Positions 22,401-24,311 of a stretch of 24,311 bases of DNA are shown here, piece by piece; positions within the stretch are counted from its first letter, which is position 1; every line of letters starts with the position of its first letter. A program made the translations under genes and the position numbers. The notes below the pieces were generated by a model. The model was not told the DNA's origin. It ran no database searches and saw only the letters and a program-made list of their open reading frames with translations. Source of the stretch: JANOYC01 sp031428675 (GTDB taxonomy: Bacteria > Actinomycetota > Actinomycetes > Actinomycetales > Microbacteriaceae); the NCBI GenBank assembly GCA_031428675.1, contig JANOYC010000150.1, positions 1-24,311 on the forward strand, read 5' to 3'.

Positions 22401-23155
22401 GCGTCCCGGATCTCGCCCTCCCCCGACAAGAACACGAGCACATCGCCGGGAGCCTCGCGCGACAATTCGTCGACGGCATCACCGATCGCGTCGACGAGGT
22501 CGCGCTCCTGTCGCGCATCGTCGCTGTCACCGCCGGCTGCGTCGGGCACGAGCGGTCGGTAACGCACCTCCACCGGAAAGGTGCGCCCCGATACCTCGAC
22601 GATCGGGGCGGGCGTTCCCGAGGCATCCGCGAAGTGTGCGGCGAAGCTTTCCGGGTCGATCGTCGCGCTTGTGATGATGACCTTGAGATCCGGTCGTTGC
22701 GGAAGGAGGCGGCGCAGGAAGCCGATCAAGAAGTCGATGGTGAGGCTGCGCTCGTGTGCCTCATCGATGATGATCGCGTCGTAGCGCTTCAGTAACCGGT
22801 CACGGTGGATCTCGTTGAGCAAGATGCCGTCGGTCATCAGTTTGATGCGCGTGGCGGCGCTGACCTTGTCGGTGAATCTAACCTGATACCCGACGAGCGC
22901 GCCCAGGTCGCTGCCAAGCTCTTCGGCGATGCGCTCGGCGATCGTGCGCGCCGCGATGCGGCGCGGTTGGGTGTGGCCGATGTGCTCGTATCCGAGTTCG
23001 AGAAGAATTTTCGGCAACTGGGTTGTCTTGCCCGACCCGGTTTCGCCCGCGACGATCACGACCTGGTTCTCGCTGATGGCGCGCGCGATCTCCTCCCGCC
23101 GTTGGCTGACTGGCAGCTCGGGAGGAAAGGAGATGGACAAGGGCGCGTCGGACAT
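19373..23155 (-). CDS. hrpA: DEAH-box ATP-dependent RNA helicase HrpA
   Basis: A 1260-aa helicase of the HrpA family (SF2, DEAH/RHA), about the family's usual size. Motif I is GETGSGKT (37-44), motif II DEAH (131-134), motif III SAT (163-165), motif V STNVAETS (298-305) and motif VI QRSGRSGR (346-353). The helicase core is followed by the winged-helix and HA2 region (about 375-560), an OB-fold, and a long DUF3418-type C-terminal region ending ETVSLQRISKALAD. HrpA acts on mRNA and ribosome-associated RNA; in E. coli it resolves stalled ribosomes. The start is ATG 23153-23155 with GGAG 5 nt upstream. It diverges from prpD with only 40 bp between, and converges on nrdB, whose terminator overlaps its 3' end. 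Confidence 0.96.
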   Translation of the reverse strand: MSDAPLSISFPPELPVSQRREEIARAISENQVVIVAGETGSGKTTQLPKILLELGYEHIGHTQPRRIAARTIAERIAEELGSDLGALVGYQVRFTDKVSAATRIKLMTDGILLNEIHRDRLLKRYDAIIIDEAHERSLTIDFLIGFLRRLLPQRPDLKVIITSATIDPESFAAHFADASGTPAPIVEVSGRTFPVEVRYRPLVPDAAGGDSDDARQERDLVDAIGDAVDELSREAPGDVLVFLSGEGEIRDAEDTLRGRFAGTGTEILPLYGRLSAADQHRVFQRSTTAGTRRRIVLSTNVAETSLTVPGIRFVVDAGTARISRYSARAKIQRLPIEAISQASANQRSGRSGRTSDGIAIRLYSESDFAARPEFTDPEILRTSLAAVILQMLALDLGDIAEFPFLQPPDSRGIKDGLELLRELRAVDNGRLTRIGRDLSRLPLDPRLARMILESKSRGTAREVIAIVAGLSIQDPRERPLDRRAQADQQHARFTDPSSDFLGILNLWNYLEEKQSELSGNQFRRLCRSEYLNYLRIREWQDLVRQLIRAAKSLGIAVGDPAIAPDEIHRSILAGLLSQIGMRDSQKRDFAGARNQRFVVFPGSALAKKQPEAVMAAELVETSRLFARTVAAIDPAWAEQLAGDLVKRSYSEPHWEKKQGAAVAFEKVTLFGVPIVARRRVQFARIDAAWARELFIRHGLVEGDWPVDRGRDRLFDFDRANRALRADLEEIEERTRRRGKLLDDEAIAAFYDARIPADVVSTRTFEAWWRTQRASTPDMLTMTEADLVDDDAPAAPERVDADFPTSWEQGGQRLALSYRFDPGAPDDGVTVVVPLALVARVSPIGFDWLVPGLREELVTALIKTLPKAIRRNVVPAADWARRLLDNLPAAPEHEGVPIIDYLAAQIQRTTHTPAEAEDFDEERLPPHLRVAFSVVDDRGREVARSRDLVALQHKLRTRVRESVARATARTPHAIERDGLTTWDFDVLPRHIDTKQGPNVIRGYPTLVDSGSAVAIRLMATPSEQEAGSAAGVRRLLMLTIPSPLSYVREHLSQTEKLALATSPYQNTQALFDDCLVAVIDQRLRSLAPDGLLWTRDEFESARASISAQLVDALYSCVGTVVATLQAARSAERALSQATSMAVLPAISDARAQLSAIVYPGFIARTGVDRLRHVPRYLSGIHTRLQKLPTELARDRAWMNEVHAATARYAAAGGVLPSTGRQSAQLEKVRWMLEELRVSLFAQHLGTAETVSLQRISKALAD

Positions 23156-23183
23156 CAGCTCTCCATCGTATGTGCCCGCGATC

Positions 23184-23189
23184 TAGGCT
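23184..23189 (+). promoter_or_regulatory. -10 hexamer of prpD, leaderless arrangement
   Basis: TAGGCT ends 6 nt before the GTG at 23196. The intervening GGGGGA could also serve as an RBS but would sit against the start codon, so a leaderless start is more likely. Confidence 0.45.
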
Positions 23190-23195
23190 GGGGGA

Positions 23196-24311
23196 GTGCA
23201 GCTACACGAGGTTCGCGTCTATCGAAGTGAAGAGAATCTCCCGCGCAACGAGCAACTCGCGTGGAAGATCGCCGAAGTCGCGACGGAATCGATCGACCCG
23301 ACGGATGCCGTCACCGACATGGTCATCAATCGCATGATCGACAACGCATCCGTTGCCGTCGCATCGATCGGTCGAGAGCCGGTCGTAGCCGCCCGGGGTC
23401 AAGCGGAAGCGCGCCCCGCCACCGGATCCGCGCCGATCGCGGGGGCCACGGTGTTCGGCATTGCCGGCCGCTTCGCTCCCGAGTGGGCGGCCTGGGCGAA
23501 CGGGGTCGCCGTGCGTGAACTCGACTACCACGACACCTTTCTCGCCGCCGACTACTCGCACCCGGGCGACAACATCCCTCCGATTCTTGCGGTGGCCCAG
23601 CACTCAGGGTGCACCGGGGCACAACTGCTCCGCGGCATCGTGACCGGGTATGAGATCCAGATCAATTTAGTGAAGGCGATCAGCCTGCACGCTCACAAGA
23701 TCGATCACGTGGCGCATCTCGGGCCGAGCGCTGCGGCTGGCATCGGCACCCTGCTCGGGCTCCGCACCGAAACGGTGTACCAAGCCATCGGCCAGGCGCT
23801 GCACACGACGACGGCGACGAGACAATCGCGCAAGGGCGAGATCTCGACGTGGAAGGCCTACGCGCCGGCTTTCGCCGGCAAGATGGCGATCGAGGCGGTC
23901 GATCGCGCGATGCGCGGGCAAACGAGCCCCACGCCGATCTACGAGGGCGAAGACGGCGTCATTGCTTGGCTTCTTGACGGGCCCGAGGCCCGGTATTCGG
24001 TGCCGTTGCCGACCGCAGGCGAACCGCGGGAGGCCATCCTCGACAGCTACACGAAGGAACATTCCGCCGAATATCAGGCCCAGGCGTTCATTGATCTCGC
24101 CCGGCGAATGGGCGGTCGGCATCCAGAACTGCGCGATCCGCACCGGGTTGTCAGCGTCGTGCTGCACACGAGCCATCACACTCATCACGTCATCGGATCC
24201 GGCGCTAACGACCCGCAGAAATACGATCCGACGGCGAGCAGGGAGACCCTCGATCACTCGATTCCGTTCATTTTCACGGTCGCACTGCAGGACGGCGCGT
24301 GGCATCACGTC
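23196..24311 (+). CDS. prpD: 2-methylcitrate dehydratase PrpD (3' end missing)
   Basis: An MmgE/PrpD-family protein, open for 372 codons to the window end without a stop. PrpD dehydrates 2-methylcitrate to 2-methyl-cis-aconitate in propionate breakdown (2-methylcitrate cycle), in the cytosol. Typical blocks are ITDMVINRMIDNASVAVAS-like N-terminal helix, EWAAWANGVAVRELDYHDTF, ADYSHPGDNIPPILAVAQ, HKIDHVAHLGPSAAAGIGTLLGL, HTTTATRQSRKGEISTWKAYAPAFAGKMA, PTPIYEGEDGVIAWLL and SYTKEHSAEYQAQAFIDLA. Residues Asp in RELDYHD and the His-rich HTSHHTHHV segment fit the family. About 130 residues should follow outside the window. The start is GTG 23196 (translating as MQLHEVRVYRSEE). prpB and prpC are expected downstream but cannot be seen. 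Confidence 0.95.
   Translation, partial: MQLHEVRVYRSEENLPRNEQLAWKIAEVATESIDPTDAVTDMVINRMIDNASVAVASIGREPVVAARGQAEARPATGSAPIAGATVFGIAGRFAPEWAAWANGVAVRELDYHDTFLAADYSHPGDNIPPILAVAQHSGCTGAQLLRGIVTGYEIQINLVKAISLHAHKIDHVAHLGPSAAAGIGTLLGLRTETVYQAIGQALHTTTATRQSRKGEISTWKAYAPAFAGKMAIEAVDRAMRGQTSPTPIYEGEDGVIAWLLDGPEARYSVPLPTAGEPREAILDSYTKEHSAEYQAQAFIDLARRMGGRHPELRDPHRVVSVVLHTSHHTHHVIGSGANDPQKYDPTASRETLDHSIPFIFTVALQDGAWHHV

Overview
The window is GC-rich, gene-dense DNA with GTG starts, short intergenic gaps and many TANNNT hexamers placed 6-7 nt before start codons. Together with the gene families present (an N-terminally extended arsenate reductase, a small DUF7882-like protein, a DUF4349 lipoprotein, an NrdR-type nrd promoter) this points to an actinobacterium, most likely Microbacteriaceae. 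All family names come from reading the translated sequence; no searches were run.

Layout. 1-1020: end of an arsenic operon with two tandem arsenate reductases, the first cut by the window edge. 1070-2447 (minus): cupin, SnoaL/NTF2-like protein, a possibly 5'-truncated small gene and a DUF7882-like gene, diverging from a TetR regulator (2595-3176) across a palindromic operator. 3218-4186: CorA-type metal transporter. 4219-7273 (minus): LacI regulator, PfkB sugar kinase and luciferase-like flavin oxidoreductase, diverging from 7382-10715: a sugar ABC transporter of the FrcBCA (fructose) type plus an ABM-fold monooxygenase. A LacI-type operator lies at the predicted transcription start of the transporter operon. 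10887-11861 (minus): DUF4349 lipoprotein. 11862-12349: the only long gene-free stretch, with five 14-16 bp tandem repeats, two C6 tracts, several hairpins and a terminator. 12350-14221: alpha/beta hydrolase and aldo/keto reductase, then a convergent MFS transporter (14257-15480). 15481-19341: ribonucleotide reductase operon. 19373-23155 (minus): HrpA helicase. 23196-end: PrpD, running off the window.

The most striking part is the ribonucleotide reductase operon. The alpha subunit has all core catalytic residues but no C-terminal cysteine pair. A 22-codon ORF overlaps its stop codon, has a strong Shine-Dalgarno inside the last nrdA codons, and ends in Cys-Asp-Ser-Cys-Gln. It looks like the detached redox-active tail of the enzyme. 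The beta subunit has Phe at the radical Tyr position and Glu at the first metal ligand, the hallmarks of class Ic (Mn/Fe) R2 as in Chlamydia. The promoter carries two NrdR-like boxes and an inverted pair of DnaA-box-like 9-mers.
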